From assembly GCA_003168255.1 (NCBI GenBank), contig PMSU01000130.1:18464-82463 (forward strand): a stretch of DNA of 64,000 bases, given 5' to 3'. A program made the position numbers and the translations under genes. This stretch comes from Actinomycetota bacterium. Lineage in GTDB: Bacteria; Actinomycetota; Actinomycetes; Streptosporangiales; Streptosporangiaceae. Numbering within the stretch: position 1 is the stretch's first letter; every line of letters begins with the position of its first letter. This document shows, one piece after another, positions 18,828-30,730 of this stretch. The notes beneath the pieces were generated by a model. The model searched no databases. It was not told the DNA's origin and saw only the letters and a list, made by a program, of their open reading frames with translations.

Positions 18828-21431
18828 TCACCCGACCCTGGCTGCCGGGCGGACGGTCAGTGCGTCGGCGGTCTCGTCCCGGTCTACCTCCACCCGGTCC
18901 CCGTCGCTGATCTCGCCCGCGAGCAGCGCCTTGGCCAGCTGATCGCCGATGGCCGACTGCACCAGCCTGCGCAACGGCCGCGCGCCAAACAGCGGGTCGA
19001 ACCCGGTCAGCGCCAGCCACTCCCGCGCCGCCGGTGTCACGGTAAGCACCAGCCTGCGGTCGGCAAGCCGCCTGGCCAGCCGGTCCACCTGCAGATCGAC
19101 GATCTCGGCGAGCTCCGCAGTGGTCAGCGAGTCGAAGATGATCACATCATCGAGCCGGTTGAGGAACTCAGGCTTGAATGTGGCACGGACCACGGCCATC
19201 ACGGCGGCCTTTTTCGCGCTCTCGTCCAGCGCCGGGTCCGCGATGAACTGGGATCCGAGGTTGGAGGTGAGGATCAGGATGCTGTTGCGGAAGTCCACGG
19301 TCCGGCCCTGCCCGTCGGTGAGCCTGCCGTCGTCGAGCACCTGGAGCAGGACGTCAAAGACCTCCGGGTGGGCCTTCTCGACCTCGTCGAGCAGCACCAC
19401 GCAATACGGCCTGCGGCGGACGGCCTCGGTCAGCTGGCCGCCTTCCTCGTAGCCGATGTAGCCGGGCGGCGCGCCGACCAGCCTGGCCACGGAGTGCTTC
19501 TCCCCGTACTCGCTCATGTCGATGCGGACCATGGCGCGCTCATCATCGAAGAGGAACTCGGCAAGAGCCTTGGCCAGCTCGGTCTTTCCGACGCCGGTGG
19601 GCCCGAGGAAAAGGAACGAGCCGTCTGGCCGGTCGGGATCGGCCACGCCGGCGCGTGCCCGGCGTACCGCGTCCGACACCGCCTGCACCGCGCTGGACTG
19701 GCCGATCATGCGCTTGCCCAGCTCGGATTCCATCCGGAGCAGCTTGCCCGTCTCCCCCTCGAGCAGGCGACCGGCCGGGATGCCAGTCCACGCGGAGACG
19801 ACGTCCGCGACGTCGTCCGGCCCGACTTCTTCCTTGACCATCGGCGCGCCGTCTCCGCCGACGGCGTCGCCCCCCGCAGCCGCGGCCTCGGCCAGCTCCC
19901 GCTCGAGTGCGGGGATCTCTCCGTACATGAGCCTGGATGCCGAATCAAAGTCCGCGTCCCGCTGTGCGCGTTCGGCCTGGCCCTTGAGGTCGTCAAGGCG
20001 CTTCTTCAGCTCGCCGACCTTGTTGAGGTCGGCCTTCTCCCTGTCCCACCGTGCCACGAGGGCGGTCAGCTGCTCCTGCCGGTCGGCCAGATCCCGGCGG
20101 AGCCGCTCGAGCCGCTCCTTGCTCGCCGCGTCCGCTTCCCGGCCGAGGGCGAGCTCCTCCATCTTCATCCGGTCAACGGTCCGCTGCAGCTCGTCGATCT
20201 CGACCGGTCGCGAATCGATCTCCATGCGCAGCCGGGAAGCGGCCTCGTCGATCAGGTCGATCGCCTTGTCCGGCAGGAACCTGGCGGTGATGTAGCGGTC
20301 GGACAGCGCGGCCGCCGCGACGAGCGCGGCGTCAGAGATCTGCACCTTGTGGTGCGCCTCGTAGCGTCCCTTGAGCCCGCGGAGGATCGCGATCGTGTCC
20401 TCGACCGAAGGCTCGCCCACGAAGACCTGCTGGAACCGCCGCTCCAGGGCCGGGTCTTTCTCGATCCGCTGACGGTATTCGTCGAGCGTGGTCGCCCCGA
20501 CCATGCGAAGCTCACCGCGGGCGAGCATCGGCTTGAGCATGTTGCCGGCGTCCATGGCGCCCTCGGCCGCACCCGCCCCGACGACCGTGTGCAGCTCGTC
20601 GATGAACGTGATGACCTGGCCTTCGCTCTCCTTGATCTCGTTCAGCACCGCCTTGAGCCGCTCCTCGAACTCACCGCGGTACTTCGCGCCGGCGAGCATG
20701 GCGCCAAGGTCGAGCGATATCAGGCGCTTCCCGCGCAGCGACTCTGGCACGTCACCGGCGACCACGCGCTGGGCGAGCCCCTCCACGACCGCGGTCTTGC
20801 CGACTCCGGGCTCGCCGATGAGTACCGGGTTGTTCTTGGTCCGCCGGGACAGGACCTGGATGACCCGCCGGATCTCGGCATCGCGGCCGATCACCGGGTC
20901 GAGGCCGCCAGCCCGGGCGCGTTCGGTCAGGTCGATTCCGTACTTCTCCAGCGCCTGGTAAGTGCCCTCGGGATCCTCGGAGGTGACACGGGCGTGCCCG
21001 CGCACCTTCCCGAACGCCTCAACCAGCGCCTCGGGCCCGGCTCCGGCCCGCTTGAGCAGGCTGGCCACCTCGCCGCCGCTGGTGGCGAGGCCGACGAGCA
21101 GATGCTCGGTAGACACGAACTCGTCACCTAGCTGCCGGGCCTGCTCCGCCGCGGTATTGATCGACGCCAGCAGCGGACGGGAGGTCTCCGGGGCGCTCGC
21201 GGTCGCGCCCGCCACCCGGGGCAGCCGGGCGAGAAGTTCCTGCGTGTCGCGCAGGACATCGGCCGGGTCGGCGCCGACGGCCCGCAGCAGCGGCGCCGCC
21301 GTACCGCCGGCCTGCTCGATCAGGGCGGCGAGCAGGTGCGGCGGTCCCACCTGCGGGTGGCCGTCCGCCGCCGCACGCCGCACCGAGGCGGTCAGCGCTT
21401 CCTGGCTCTTGCGAGTGAGCTTTTCGTCCAT
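18828..21431 (-). CDS. clpB: ATP-dependent disaggregase ClpB
   Basis: Hexameric AAA+ chaperone that threads aggregated proteins and works with DnaK, DnaJ and GrpE. The 867-residue protein has the Clp N-domain (1-150), first Walker A GEPGVGKT at 206-213, a coiled-coil middle domain at about 400-530, and the second Walker A GPTGVGKT near 612 followed by DMSEY. All AAA+ motifs look intact. Its ATG is 5 bases after the hspR stop, so it is the last gene of the dnaK operon here, an economical arrangement that puts the whole refolding machine under HspR control. Confidence 0.97.
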   Translation of the reverse strand: MDEKLTRKSQEALTASVRRAAADGHPQVGPPHLLAALIEQAGGTAAPLLRAVGADPADVLRDTQELLARLPRVAGATASAPETSRPLLASINTAAEQARQLGDEFVSTEHLLVGLATSGGEVASLLKRAGAGPEALVEAFGKVRGHARVTSEDPEGTYQALEKYGIDLTERARAGGLDPVIGRDAEIRRVIQVLSRRTKNNPVLIGEPGVGKTAVVEGLAQRVVAGDVPESLRGKRLISLDLGAMLAGAKYRGEFEERLKAVLNEIKESEGQVITFIDELHTVVGAGAAEGAMDAGNMLKPMLARGELRMVGATTLDEYRQRIEKDPALERRFQQVFVGEPSVEDTIAILRGLKGRYEAHHKVQISDAALVAAAALSDRYITARFLPDKAIDLIDEAASRLRMEIDSRPVEIDELQRTVDRMKMEELALGREADAASKERLERLRRDLADRQEQLTALVARWDREKADLNKVGELKKRLDDLKGQAERAQRDADFDSASRLMYGEIPALERELAEAAAAGGDAVGGDGAPMVKEEVGPDDVADVVSAWTGIPAGRLLEGETGKLLRMESELGKRMIGQSSAVQAVSDAVRRARAGVADPDRPDGSFLFLGPTGVGKTELAKALAEFLFDDERAMVRIDMSEYGEKHSVARLVGAPPGYIGYEEGGQLTEAVRRRPYCVVLLDEVEKAHPEVFDVLLQVLDDGRLTDGQGRTVDFRNSILILTSNLGSQFIADPALDESAKKAAVMAVVRATFKPEFLNRLDDVIIFDSLTTAELAEIVDLQVDRLARRLADRRLVLTVTPAAREWLALTGFDPLFGARPLRRLVQSAIGDQLAKALLAGEISDGDRVEVDRDETADALTVRPAARVG

Positions 21432-21436
21432 GCTTC

Positions 21437-21901
21437 CTATGGCTTTCCTTGATCTTGCGGTGCCGGTGGCGGCACCCAGTGGGTTATCTGCGACGAGCGA
21501 ACGGGAACGAGGTCGGCACCTGTCGGCCGGCCTCTCCTCAGCTCGGCAAGCCGGGCAGCGACTGCCCGGGTGGACTCGAGCTCGGCGCGCAGCACGGCGA
21601 TCTGCGCATGCAGCTCCACGACGAGCTTGTGGGACCGCTCAAGTTCGCCGCCCAGCTCGAGGATTCGCTTGATCCCGGACAGGTTCACTCCCTCTTCCTG
21701 GGAGAGTCGCTGGACCTCGCGCAGAGCAAGGATGTTGCGCATCGAATAGCGGCGGCCCCGCCCGGGGGTCCGGCCGGGCGAGACCAGGCCGAGCCGGTCG
21801 TAGGCGCGCAGCGTCTGCGGGTGCAGGCCGGCTAGCTGGGCAGCAACGGAGATGACGTACACAGGCGTGTCGTCGGACAGGCGGTCGAACGGGCTCGTCA
21901 T
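21437..21901 (-). CDS. hspR: Heat-shock repressor HspR (MerR family)
   Basis: 154 residues. A MerR-type winged helix occupies about 14-55 ([31 protein letters not shown]) and a coiled-coil dimerisation helix follows ([23 protein letters not shown]). HspR represses the dnaK operon by binding HAIR inverted repeats, with DnaK as corepressor in Streptomyces. It is encoded inside the operon between dnaJ and clpB, and HAIR-like sites are present upstream of dnaK at 25830-25850 and 25882-25902, so feedback control is expected. ATG at 21901. Confidence 0.95.
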   Translation of the reverse strand: MTSPFDRLSDDTPVYVISVAAQLAGLHPQTLRAYDRLGLVSPGRTPGRGRRYSMRNILALREVQRLSQEEGVNLSGIKRILELGGELERSHKLVVELHAQIAVLRAELESTRAVAARLAELRRGRPTGADLVPVRSSQITHWVPPPAPQDQGKP

Positions 21902-21972
21902 GTCAGCTCCTCCTCACCCGATAACCTCGCAGGTCGTGCCCCTCCGGGCCGCCTGCTCGTCCGGCTCACCGG

Positions 21973-23124
21973 TCAGCTCCTTGCCCGCTGCAGCAGGTCC
22001 CCGCGCGGATCATCGCCCGCGGTCGCCGCGCGGAACGACTCCAGGGCCTCGCGGGCCTTGTTGTCCAGCTTGGCCGGGACCACGACCTCCACGGTGACGA
22101 GCATGTCGCCGTTGAGCCCGTCCGAGCGGCGGCGGACGCCTCTGCCCTTGACCCTGAAGGTGCGCCCGTTCGGAGTGCCGGGAGGGATGCGTACCGTGAC
22201 CGGCACGCCCCGGTGAGACGGCACCTTGATCTCCGCGCCCAGCGCCGCCTCGGTGAAGGCCACGGGGACGCTGACGGTCAGGTTGTCGCCCGACCTGCCG
22301 AACACCTTGTCCGGCGTGACATGCACCTTGACATACAGGTCACCTGCCGGGCCGCCGCGCTCGCCTGGTGCCCCCTTGCCCTTGAGCCGGATCCGCTGGC
22401 CGTCCGCCACCCCGGCCGGGATGCGCGCCTGGATGGTCCGGGTACTCATTGCCCGGCCGCTGCCGGAGCACACCGTGCAAGGATCGTCGACCACCATGCC
22501 GCGTCCCCGGCAGGTGCGGCATGGCTCAGACAGCGCGAACCCGCCCAGGTTCCTGCTGGCCTGACCCGTTCCCTCGCAGGTCGGGCACACCCGGGGCACG
22601 GTGCCGGCCTTGGCGCCTGTCCCGTGGCACACTCCGCACGGCCCCTCGCCCGCGAGCCGCAGCGAGACGGTGGATCCCTCGATGGCGTCGGTGAACGCGA
22701 GCGTGGTCTCCGTCTCTATGTCGGCACCGCGCCGCGGCTTGGCCTGCGTTCCGCGACCGCCGAACATCCCGCCGAGCAGGTCGCCGAGCCGGGCGCCGGT
22801 GGTGTTCCCGCTACCGAACAGGTCGCCCAGGTCATAGCCGCCCTGGTTGCCCTGTCCGCCGCCGCGCGGCATCCGCAGCCCCCCGCTACCGAACAGGGAC
22901 CGCGCCTCGTCGTACTCCTTGCGTCGCTTCTCGTCAGCCAGGACGGTGTGTGCCTCGGAGATCTCCTTGAAGCGTTCCTCCGATGAGGCATTGCCCTTGT
23001 TCGCGTCTGGGTGGTATTTCCTCGCCAGCTTGCGGTAGGACTGCTTGATCTCATCGGCGGACGCGTTCTTGGAGACGCCGAGGGTCTTGTAGTAGTCCTT
23101 CTCGAGGAAGTCCTTCGTGCTCAC
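21973..23124 (-). CDS. dnaJ: Co-chaperone DnaJ
   Basis: Stimulates the DnaK ATPase and delivers unfolded substrates. 383 residues: J-domain with HPD at 38-40, Gly-rich segment 79-126, zinc domain with four CxxCxGxG-type repeats (Cys pairs at 163/166, 180/183, 202/205, 216/219), and the C-terminal substrate-binding region. The N-terminal start MSTKDFLEKDYYKTLGV is typical of actinobacterial DnaJ1 (the copy in the dnaK operon). Starts with GTG at 23124, 20 bases after the grpE stop. Confidence 0.97.
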   Translation of the reverse strand: MSTKDFLEKDYYKTLGVSKNASADEIKQSYRKLARKYHPDANKGNASSEERFKEISEAHTVLADEKRRKEYDEARSLFGSGGLRMPRGGGQGNQGGYDLGDLFGSGNTTGARLGDLLGGMFGGRGTQAKPRRGADIETETTLAFTDAIEGSTVSLRLAGEGPCGVCHGTGAKAGTVPRVCPTCEGTGQASRNLGGFALSEPCRTCRGRGMVVDDPCTVCSGSGRAMSTRTIQARIPAGVADGQRIRLKGKGAPGERGGPAGDLYVKVHVTPDKVFGRSGDNLTVSVPVAFTEAALGAEIKVPSHRGVPVTVRIPPGTPNGRTFRVKGRGVRRRSDGLNGDMLVTVEVVVPAKLDNKAREALESFRAATAGDDPRGDLLQRARS

Positions 23125-23144
23125 TGGTCCCTCCTCGTCCGGCT

Positions 23145-23923
23145 TCAGCCGCCGCTATCCGCAGGTGCCTCCTGCGGTGAAGTACTGCCCCGCTCGTCGG
23201 CCTCGCCCGGGACCTGCCCGGCGGCCGCCTCCGGCGCGCCACCTTCGCTCTCACCGGCACCCTCGCCGCCCGGCTCTGCGACCGCGACCCTGGCTGGGCG
23301 CAGGATACGGTCGCCTATCTTGTATCCGGGCTGCAGGATCTGAACTGCTGTAGGCAAGCTCACATCACCGGAGTAGGAGTGCATCAGAGCCTCGTGCACC
23401 ACCGGGTCGAAAGGTTCCCCCGTCTCTCCGTAGCTCACCAGGCCGAGCTTGGCGACCGCCGACTCCAGCGACTCCGCGACGGACTTGAACCCGCCGGATA
23501 GCTCGCCGTGGTCCCTGGCCCGGCCGATGTCGTCCAGGGCCGGGAGCAGCTCGACCAGCACGTTAGCGAGTGCCAGCTCGCGGACGGCCGCCCTGTCGCG
23601 CTCCACGCGCTTGCGATAATTGGCGTACTCCGCCTGGAGCCGCTGTAGGTCAGAGGTCCGCTCCGCAAGCTGGGCGAGCGCTGCCGTCGCCTCGGGGTCG
23701 GCAGCGGCAGCAGCGGGCCGGCTGTCCGGCGAACCGGGCTTACCCTGCCCGGCAGCCGGATGCCAGCCGGACCGGGGCTGGCCGGCCGCCGTTTCCCCTG
23801 CTGTCTGCGCAGGGCCGGCTGCCCCACCGGACCGGCCAGGATCCCTGACCTGTCCGGTGGTCGGGTCGATGCGCCTGTGATCGCGGATCACCGGCCCTGT
23901 GTTGATGTCCTCGGAAGAACCCA

Positions 23924-23924
<1 letters not shown>
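23145..23924 (-). CDS. grpE: Nucleotide exchange factor GrpE
   Basis: Releases ADP from DnaK. 259 residues with a long disordered N-terminal arm (1-75), the long dimer helix (LAQLAERTSDLQRLQAEYANYRKRVERD), the conserved NVLVELLPALDDIGRA and the C-terminal beta wing ending ILQPGYKIGDRILRPARVAVAEP. The start ATG shares one base with the dnaK stop (TGATG), indicating coupled translation. The acidic Ala/Gly tail after residue 220 is variable in the family. Confidence 0.96.
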
Positions 23925-25798
<1,874 letters not shown>

Positions 25799-25829
25799 GT
25801 GTCGTCCCTAATGATTGAGCGTTGGATAA

Positions 25830-25850
25830 GTTGAGCGCTGCCCGCGCAAG
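25830..25850. promoter_or_regulatory. HAIR-like HspR site (weaker)
   Basis: GTTGAGC-N7-GCGCAAG, spaced exactly as the HspR consensus CTTGAGT-N7-ACTCAAG and matching 5 of 7 positions in each half (left T-T-G-A-G; right C-C-A-A-G). Lies 31-52 bases upstream of the dnaK start. Confidence 0.55.
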
Positions 25851-25881
25851 GTTGCCAGATCAGTCTATGCAAGTCAAATGA

Positions 25882-25902
25882 CTTGAGCCGAACGGGCTCA
25901 AC
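25882..25902. promoter_or_regulatory. HAIR operator for HspR
   Basis: CTTGAGC-N7-GCTCAAC at 25882-25888 and 25896-25902. It differs from the consensus only at the inner position of the left half and at the inner and outermost positions of the right half. Centred 94 bases upstream of dnaK, consistent with repression of the operon. Confidence 0.8.
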
Positions 25903-26166
25903 TTTAGTAACACCCGGTCGGCCAGCAACATTCCGGCTCTGCCGAGACTGGCATCTTCCCTGGTCAGCCACCGGATAAGCCGCGTGGACCGACCTTACGT
26001 GCCACCTGCGCCGGTCTCGTACCTAGCCGGGGTTCCCGCGGGATGCACGGCGGCGGGGCTGGCAGCCGGCCGACCGGTCCGCGACCGCGGGATTGCCCGC
26101 CAAGCGCACCCGGCGCGGCACTCTTGACGAAATCTTGGCGCGGAGTAAGAATGATCCAATCCCAAG

Positions 26167-26182
26167 TTGGAATCGCTTCCAA
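26167..26182. promoter_or_regulatory. LacI-family operator
   Basis: Perfect palindrome TTGGAA-TCGC-TTCCAA with the central CG typical of LacI/PurR-type sites. It lies 24-39 bases upstream of the lacI start, so it should autoregulate that gene. I find no second copy upstream of the importer operon. Confidence 0.8.
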
Positions 26183-26205
26183 CAGGGCGGCGCCGCTCAA
26201 GGGGA

Positions 26206-27393
26206 ATGCCTGTGCGCACTTCGGCCCGGCCGACGATGGCCGACGTTGCCGCAGCCGCGGGAGTAGGGATGGGCACTGTCTCTCGTGTGGTCAACGGGGG
26301 CGTGAACGTCAGGGAATCGACCCGCCGCCAGGTCCTAGAGGTCATCGAGCGGCTGGGATACCGGCCGAGCCACCTCGCGGCTGCCCTGTCTCGCGGTACG
26401 CCGCGCACCGTCGCCATCCTGGTACCGCACCTGACCAGGCCGTCGACCGTGGTGCGGCTGGCGGGCGCGCTCGCGGTGCTGGACGAGCAGGGCTACGACA
26501 CGATCGTCTGCAATGTCGATACGCCGGAGCAGCGCGATCACCATCTGACTGCCCTGACCGTCAGGCACCGGGCCGACGGCGTGATCATCGTGTCGATCCC
26601 CGTTGCCAAGCACCGTATCGCGGCATTCCTGCGCGGCTCCATCCCGATAGTGACCGTCGATGCGGTCGCCGCCGGGGTACCGCAGACGATCATTGATGAC
26701 GTGGCGGGCGGACGGCTGGCCACAGCGCACCTGCTGAGCCTCGGCCACCGGCGGATCGGGTTCGTCGGCGATCCCGCGACCCGCGAGACGGAGCAGGATC
26801 TGGGCTTCACCTCGTCCAGGTTCCGGCTACAGGGATACCGGCGGGAACTCACCGAGGCCGGGATCGACTTCGACCCTGAGCTTGTCCGGCTTGGACCGCA
26901 CAGCGCGGCGGTGGCGGCTGACCTGGCCGGCTGCCTGCTCCGGCTGCCCGATCCGCCAACCGCTATCTTCGCCGCCTCCGATACGCAGGCGATGGGCGTA
27001 CTCAGCGCCGCGGAGCGCTGTGGCTTCCCGGTGCCGGACCGATTGTCAGTCGTGGGCTTCGATGACATCGAGCTCACCGCGCTGCTCAACCTCAGTACCG
27101 TGCATCAGCCGCTCGAGCACAGCGGAGCCGAGGGCGCCAGGCGGCTGTGTGCCCTGCTGGATGGTGCCAAGGTCAGGCCGCTGCGCCAGCAATTGCCGCT
27201 CCGCATGGTCCAGCGGACAAGCTCTGCCCGGCCAGCCCGGGCCGGATCAGGCGGCGGCAGGTCTCATCTTCTCCCGGCGGGCGCCGACCGCCGGGAGCGT
27301 GAACGCGGCAAATTCAGCCCGCACGCCTGGCGGCGGGTAACCGATGTCAGGCTCCCCAGGCGCAACGACTACTGCGCCGAGGGAGTCGTGTAG
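26206..27393 (+). CDS. LacI-family transcriptional regulator
   Basis: 395 residues. The helix-turn-helix and hinge TMADVAAAAGVGMGTVSRVVNGGVNVRESTR ... LGYRPSHLAAALSRG is canonical, followed by a periplasmic-binding-protein-like sensor domain (VAILVPHLTRPSTVVRLAGALAVLDEQGYD through SVVGFDDIELTALLNLSTVHQP). ATG at 26206 or GTG at 26212; the GTG is better spaced from AAGGGG. A palindromic operator lies just upstream. The gene precedes a sugar ABC importer and is separated from it by a terminator-like hairpin, so it probably controls that operon in trans in response to a sugar. The last 50 residues are Arg-rich and unlike the family, perhaps a lineage-specific tail. Confidence 0.93.
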   Translation: MPVRTSARPTMADVAAAAGVGMGTVSRVVNGGVNVRESTRRQVLEVIERLGYRPSHLAAALSRGTPRTVAILVPHLTRPSTVVRLAGALAVLDEQGYDTIVCNVDTPEQRDHHLTALTVRHRADGVIIVSIPVAKHRIAAFLRGSIPIVTVDAVAAGVPQTIIDDVAGGRLATAHLLSLGHRRIGFVGDPATRETEQDLGFTSSRFRLQGYRRELTEAGIDFDPELVRLGPHSAAVAADLAGCLLRLPDPPTAIFAASDTQAMGVLSAAERCGFPVPDRLSVVGFDDIELTALLNLSTVHQPLEHSGAEGARRLCALLDGAKVRPLRQQLPLRMVQRTSSARPARAGSGGGRSHLLPAGADRRERERGKFSPHAWRRVTDVRLPRRNDYCAEGVV

Positions 27394-27394
27394 T

Positions 27395-27442
27395 GGCCTG
27401 CCCCGCGCGGATCCCGCGTCCCGCACTAGCTGCGGGCAGGCC
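27395..27442 (+). terminator. Possible terminator after lacI
   Basis: GGCCTGCCC (27395-27403) pairs with GGGCAGGCC (27434-27442), enclosing CGCGG-ATC-CCGCG at 27406-27418. It begins one base after the lacI stop codon. Confidence 0.5.
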
Positions 27443-27529
27443 GGGCATTCACCGATTCGCCGGTACCGCCGCCGTCCGGGCGCATGCCCGTGCCCGGTGT
27501 GCCAGCGCCAACCACGCTCTGGAGGAACG

Positions 27530-28855
27530 ATGAGCAATCGCGGTCGCCAGCGGAGCAATTCCGAGCGTCGTGCCCGGGGGCGGCCGGGCGCCCGCGCCTG
27601 GCGCCCGGTCATCGGGCTGGCCGTCGCGGCGCTCGCCGCGTCGGCGCTCGCCGCCTGCGGCACCGCCGGCGCGTCCACCGGGCCGGTCACGCTGAATTTC
27701 TACTTCTACCCGGACACCTCCCACGCCACCCAGGACTCCATCAACAACTGCAACAACCAGAACGGCGGCAAGTACAAGATCTCCTACCAGCTGCTGCCGC
27801 AAGGCTCTGATGACCAGCGGCAGCAGCTGGTCCGGCGGCTGGCCGCGCACGACGACACCATGGACATCCTCGGCCTCGACGTGACCTGGGAAGCCGAGTT
27901 CGCCCAGGCAGGCTGGATCGAGCCGTGGACCGGCGCGTACAAGGCCGAGGCCGAGGCCGGCACGCTCGTGCCCGCTCTGGACACCGGGATATGGAAGGGC
28001 AAGCTCTACGCGGTGCCGGACAACAGCAACACCCAGCTGCTGTGGTACCGCTCCGACCTCGTGCCGAACCCGCCCACGACCTGGGCCCAGATGTTCGCCG
28101 ACTCGGCGCGGCTGGCCAGGGAGGGCAAGCCGCATCTCATCGAGATCCAGGATGCGCAGTACGAGGGCGCGACCGTCTGGTTCAACACGATGGTGGCTAG
28201 CGCGGGCGGCACCATCCTGAACCCGGACGCGACCAAGGTGACACTCGGGGCGCCCGGCCTCAAGGCCCTGTCTATCATGAAGCAGCTGGCCACTGGCCCC
28301 GGCGCGGACCCGTCGCTGGATGTGCAGATGGAGAACCAGAACCGGATCGCCATGGAGGGTGGCTCGGCAGCCTTCGAGCTGAACTACCCCTTCGTGTATC
28401 CGTCCATGAAGGCCGACAACCCGGCGATGTTCAAGACCTTCAGGTGGGCGCTCTACCCGGAGGTCACCCCCGGCGTGCCGGCCAAGGTGACGATCGGCGG
28501 CACGGACCTCACGGTCAGCGCGTACTCGCAGCACAAGGCGCTCGCCTTCCAGGCCGCGCTGTGCATACGCGACAGGCAGAACCAGATCATCAACGCCGAC
28601 GTCGGTGGCGTCCCGCCCACGATCACCAGCCTCTACAACGACCCGGCGCTGTTCGCCGACTACCCGTTCCACGCCGACATCCTGAAGGAGCTTGAGAACG
28701 CGAGCGTCCGGCCGAAGTCACCTGTCTACCAGGTCGTGTCCATCGACATCTCGCACCTGATCTCACCGGCGTCCGGCATCAACCCGGCGGGCACAAAGAA
28801 GTCGATGATCAGCCAGCTCAACGACGCACTGCAATCGAAGGGCCTGGTCCCGTGA
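27530..28855 (+). CDS. ABC sugar importer, solute-binding lipoprotein (LpqY-like)
   Basis: 441-residue extracellular binding protein anchored by a lipid: residues 26-43 form a signal peptide with the lipobox LAAC (Cys43). The mature part is a family 1 (MalE-like) solute-binding protein; TMDILGLDVTWEAEFAQAGWIEPWTG and GKLYAVPDNSNTQLLWYRSDLV resemble the trehalose-binding LpqY/ThuE branch. Trehalose or another alpha-glucoside is the likely ligand, supported by the linked GH13 enzyme. ATG at 27530 with GGAGG seven bases upstream; the frame is open further upstream but that is not family-like. First gene of a four-gene operon with two permeases and an ATPase. Confidence 0.92.
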   Translation: MSNRGRQRSNSERRARGRPGARAWRPVIGLAVAALAASALAACGTAGASTGPVTLNFYFYPDTSHATQDSINNCNNQNGGKYKISYQLLPQGSDDQRQQLVRRLAAHDDTMDILGLDVTWEAEFAQAGWIEPWTGAYKAEAEAGTLVPALDTGIWKGKLYAVPDNSNTQLLWYRSDLVPNPPTTWAQMFADSARLAREGKPHLIEIQDAQYEGATVWFNTMVASAGGTILNPDATKVTLGAPGLKALSIMKQLATGPGADPSLDVQMENQNRIAMEGGSAAFELNYPFVYPSMKADNPAMFKTFRWALYPEVTPGVPAKVTIGGTDLTVSAYSQHKALAFQAALCIRDRQNQIINADVGGVPPTITSLYNDPALFADYPFHADILKELENASVRPKSPVYQVVSIDISHLISPASGINPAGTKKSMISQLNDALQSKGLVP

Positions 28856-28904
28856 GCCGCCGCGCAGCAGGCGGCGGGCAGGCCGCGAGGGAAGGAAGGG
28901 GCCG

Positions 28905-29849
28905 ATGACCGCCAGCACCGATACGGTCACCAGCGACCAGACAGCAAAGCCAGGAAAACGCAAGGCGCCGCTGTCGGAAGGCGCACGGGCCGAGCGCAGG
29001 CTTGGCTGGATACTGTGCGCCCCGGCCGTCATCGTGATGATCGCCGTGACCGCCTACCCGGTCGGGTACGCCATTTACCTGTCGCTGGAGCGCTACAACC
29101 TGGAGCTGCCGCAAGCCGTCAAGTTCATCGGCTTCTCTAACTACGCTGCGGTGCTCAGCTCCCCGTACTGGTGGCAGGCGCTGAAGGTGACCCTGATCAT
29201 CACGGTCTTCTCGGTCGCCATCTCGCTGGTGCTCGGCATGCTGCTGGCCCTGCTCATGCACCGGACGCTCTTCGGCCGGGGAACGGTCCGCACCGCGGCC
29301 CTCATCCCTTACGGAATCGTCACAGTCGCCGCGGCTTACGGCTGGCAGTACGCATGGACGCCAGGGCAGGGTTACCTGTCGGCGGCGTTCAACAACAGCG
29401 CTCCGCTGACCTCCGAAGTCAAGGCCATCGCCGTCATCATCCTGGCGGAAATATGGAAGACCACCCCGTTCATGGGGTTGCTGCTGCTGGCCGGGCTGTC
29501 GCTGGTGTCCGAGGACCTGCAGAAGGCCGCGAAGGTGGATGGCGCGACCGCCTGGCAGCGCTTCACCAAGATCACGCTGCCGCTGATGAAGCCGGCCATC
29601 CTGGTCGCGCTGCTGTTCCGCACGCTCGACTCGTTCCGGATCTTCGACAACATCTATATCCTCACGGACGGCGCCAACGGCACCGGATCCGTTTCGATCC
29701 TCGGCTACGACAACCTGTTCAACGCCCTGAACCTGGGTATCGGATCCGCGATCTCGATCCTGATCTTCATCTGCGTGGCGATCATCGCCTTCGTGTTCAT
29801 CAGGCTCTTTGGCACCGCGGCCCCCGGCACGGACATCGGGAAGAGGTGA
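28905..29849 (+). CDS. ABC sugar importer permease 1 (SugA/MalF type)
   Basis: 314-residue inner membrane permease with six predicted helices: the first at about residues 34-55 ([22 protein letters not shown]), the others from 100 to 305. The cytoplasmic EAA loop that docks on the ATPase reads [20 protein letters not shown] with the expected x-A-A-x-x-D-G-A core. Follows the binding protein by 49 bases and precedes the second permease by 7, so the four genes are co-transcribed. Confidence 0.94.
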   Translation: MTASTDTVTSDQTAKPGKRKAPLSEGARAERRLGWILCAPAVIVMIAVTAYPVGYAIYLSLERYNLELPQAVKFIGFSNYAAVLSSPYWWQALKVTLIITVFSVAISLVLGMLLALLMHRTLFGRGTVRTAALIPYGIVTVAAAYGWQYAWTPGQGYLSAAFNNSAPLTSEVKAIAVIILAEIWKTTPFMGLLLLAGLSLVSEDLQKAAKVDGATAWQRFTKITLPLMKPAILVALLFRTLDSFRIFDNIYILTDGANGTGSVSILGYDNLFNALNLGIGSAISILIFICVAIIAFVFIRLFGTAAPGTDIGKR

Positions 29850-29856
29850 CCCGCTG

Positions 29857-30696
29857 ATGGCTGCTGTTACGACCACACCACGCCAGAAGGCTGGCTGGGG
29901 GACGGCCAACTTCGTCGTCATCGCGCTGGCGATGATCCCGGTGCTCTGGCTGGCCTCGCTGTCCTTCAAGACGCCGGCGGCGGTCCTCGACCCGTCCTTG
30001 ATCCCGAGCCAGTGGACCTTGGGAAACTACTCCCAGATCCTGAAGACCTCGCAGTTCATCAGGCCGCTGATCAACTCGATCGGCATCGGCCTCATCGCGA
30101 CGCTGATCGCCGTCCTGTTCGCCTCGATGGCGGCATACGCGGTCGCGCGGCTGCGGTTCCCCGGCAAGGGCGTGCTCATCGGGATGTCGCTGCTGATCGC
30201 CATGTTCCCGGCTATCGCGCTGGTCACCCCGATGTTCAACATCGAGCGCTCGCTTGGCCTGTTCAACACCTGGCCAGGCCTGATCATCCCTTACGTGGCG
30301 TTCGGCCTGCCGCTCGGCATCTACACCCTGTCGGCGTTCTTCCGCGAGATCCCCTGGGAGCTGGAGAAGGCCGCCAAGGTCGACGGCGCCACGCCATTCC
30401 AGGCATTCACGAAGGTCATCGCCCCGCTCGCCGCGCCGGGGATGGTGACCACGGCGATCCTGGTGTTCATGTTCTGCTGGAACGAGTTCCTGTTCGCGAT
30501 CTCGTTCACCTCGACGATCGCCTCCCGGACAGCGCCGGCCTCTATCGCCTACTTCAGCGGCAGCTCCCAGTTCACCGTTCCCACCGGCCCGATTGCGGCC
30601 GCCGCGGTGGTCATCACCATCCCGATCATCATCTTCGTGGTGTTCTTCCAGCGCAGGATCGTGGCCGGCCTCACCTCCGGCGCGGTCAAGGGCTAG
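29857..30696 (+). CDS. ABC sugar importer permease 2 (SugB/MalG type)
   Basis: 279 residues with six predicted membrane helices. The EAA loop is [20 protein letters not shown], and the C-terminal end [19 protein letters not shown] is diagnostic of MalG-type permeases. ATG at 29857 has GAGGTGA eight bases upstream, partly inside the end of the first permease gene; the longer frame from 29809 overlaps that gene and is rejected. Confidence 0.94.
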   Translation: MAAVTTTPRQKAGWGTANFVVIALAMIPVLWLASLSFKTPAAVLDPSLIPSQWTLGNYSQILKTSQFIRPLINSIGIGLIATLIAVLFASMAAYAVARLRFPGKGVLIGMSLLIAMFPAIALVTPMFNIERSLGLFNTWPGLIIPYVAFGLPLGIYTLSAFFREIPWELEKAAKVDGATPFQAFTKVIAPLAAPGMVTTAILVFMFCWNEFLFAISFTSTIASRTAPASIAYFSGSSQFTVPTGPIAAAAVVITIPIIIFVVFFQRRIVAGLTSGAVKG

Positions 30697-30730
30697 CGGG
30701 CAGTACAGACGGGCTAAAGGAGAAAAAACA

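Larger units (their letters stand above)
25799..26205. other. dnaK/lacI divergent regulatory region
   Basis: 407 bases without a gene. It contains two HAIR-like inverted repeats next to dnaK and a perfect LacI-type operator next to lacI. The AT-rich stretch at 25870-25912, unusual in this window, probably holds the dnaK promoter. Confidence 0.6.
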
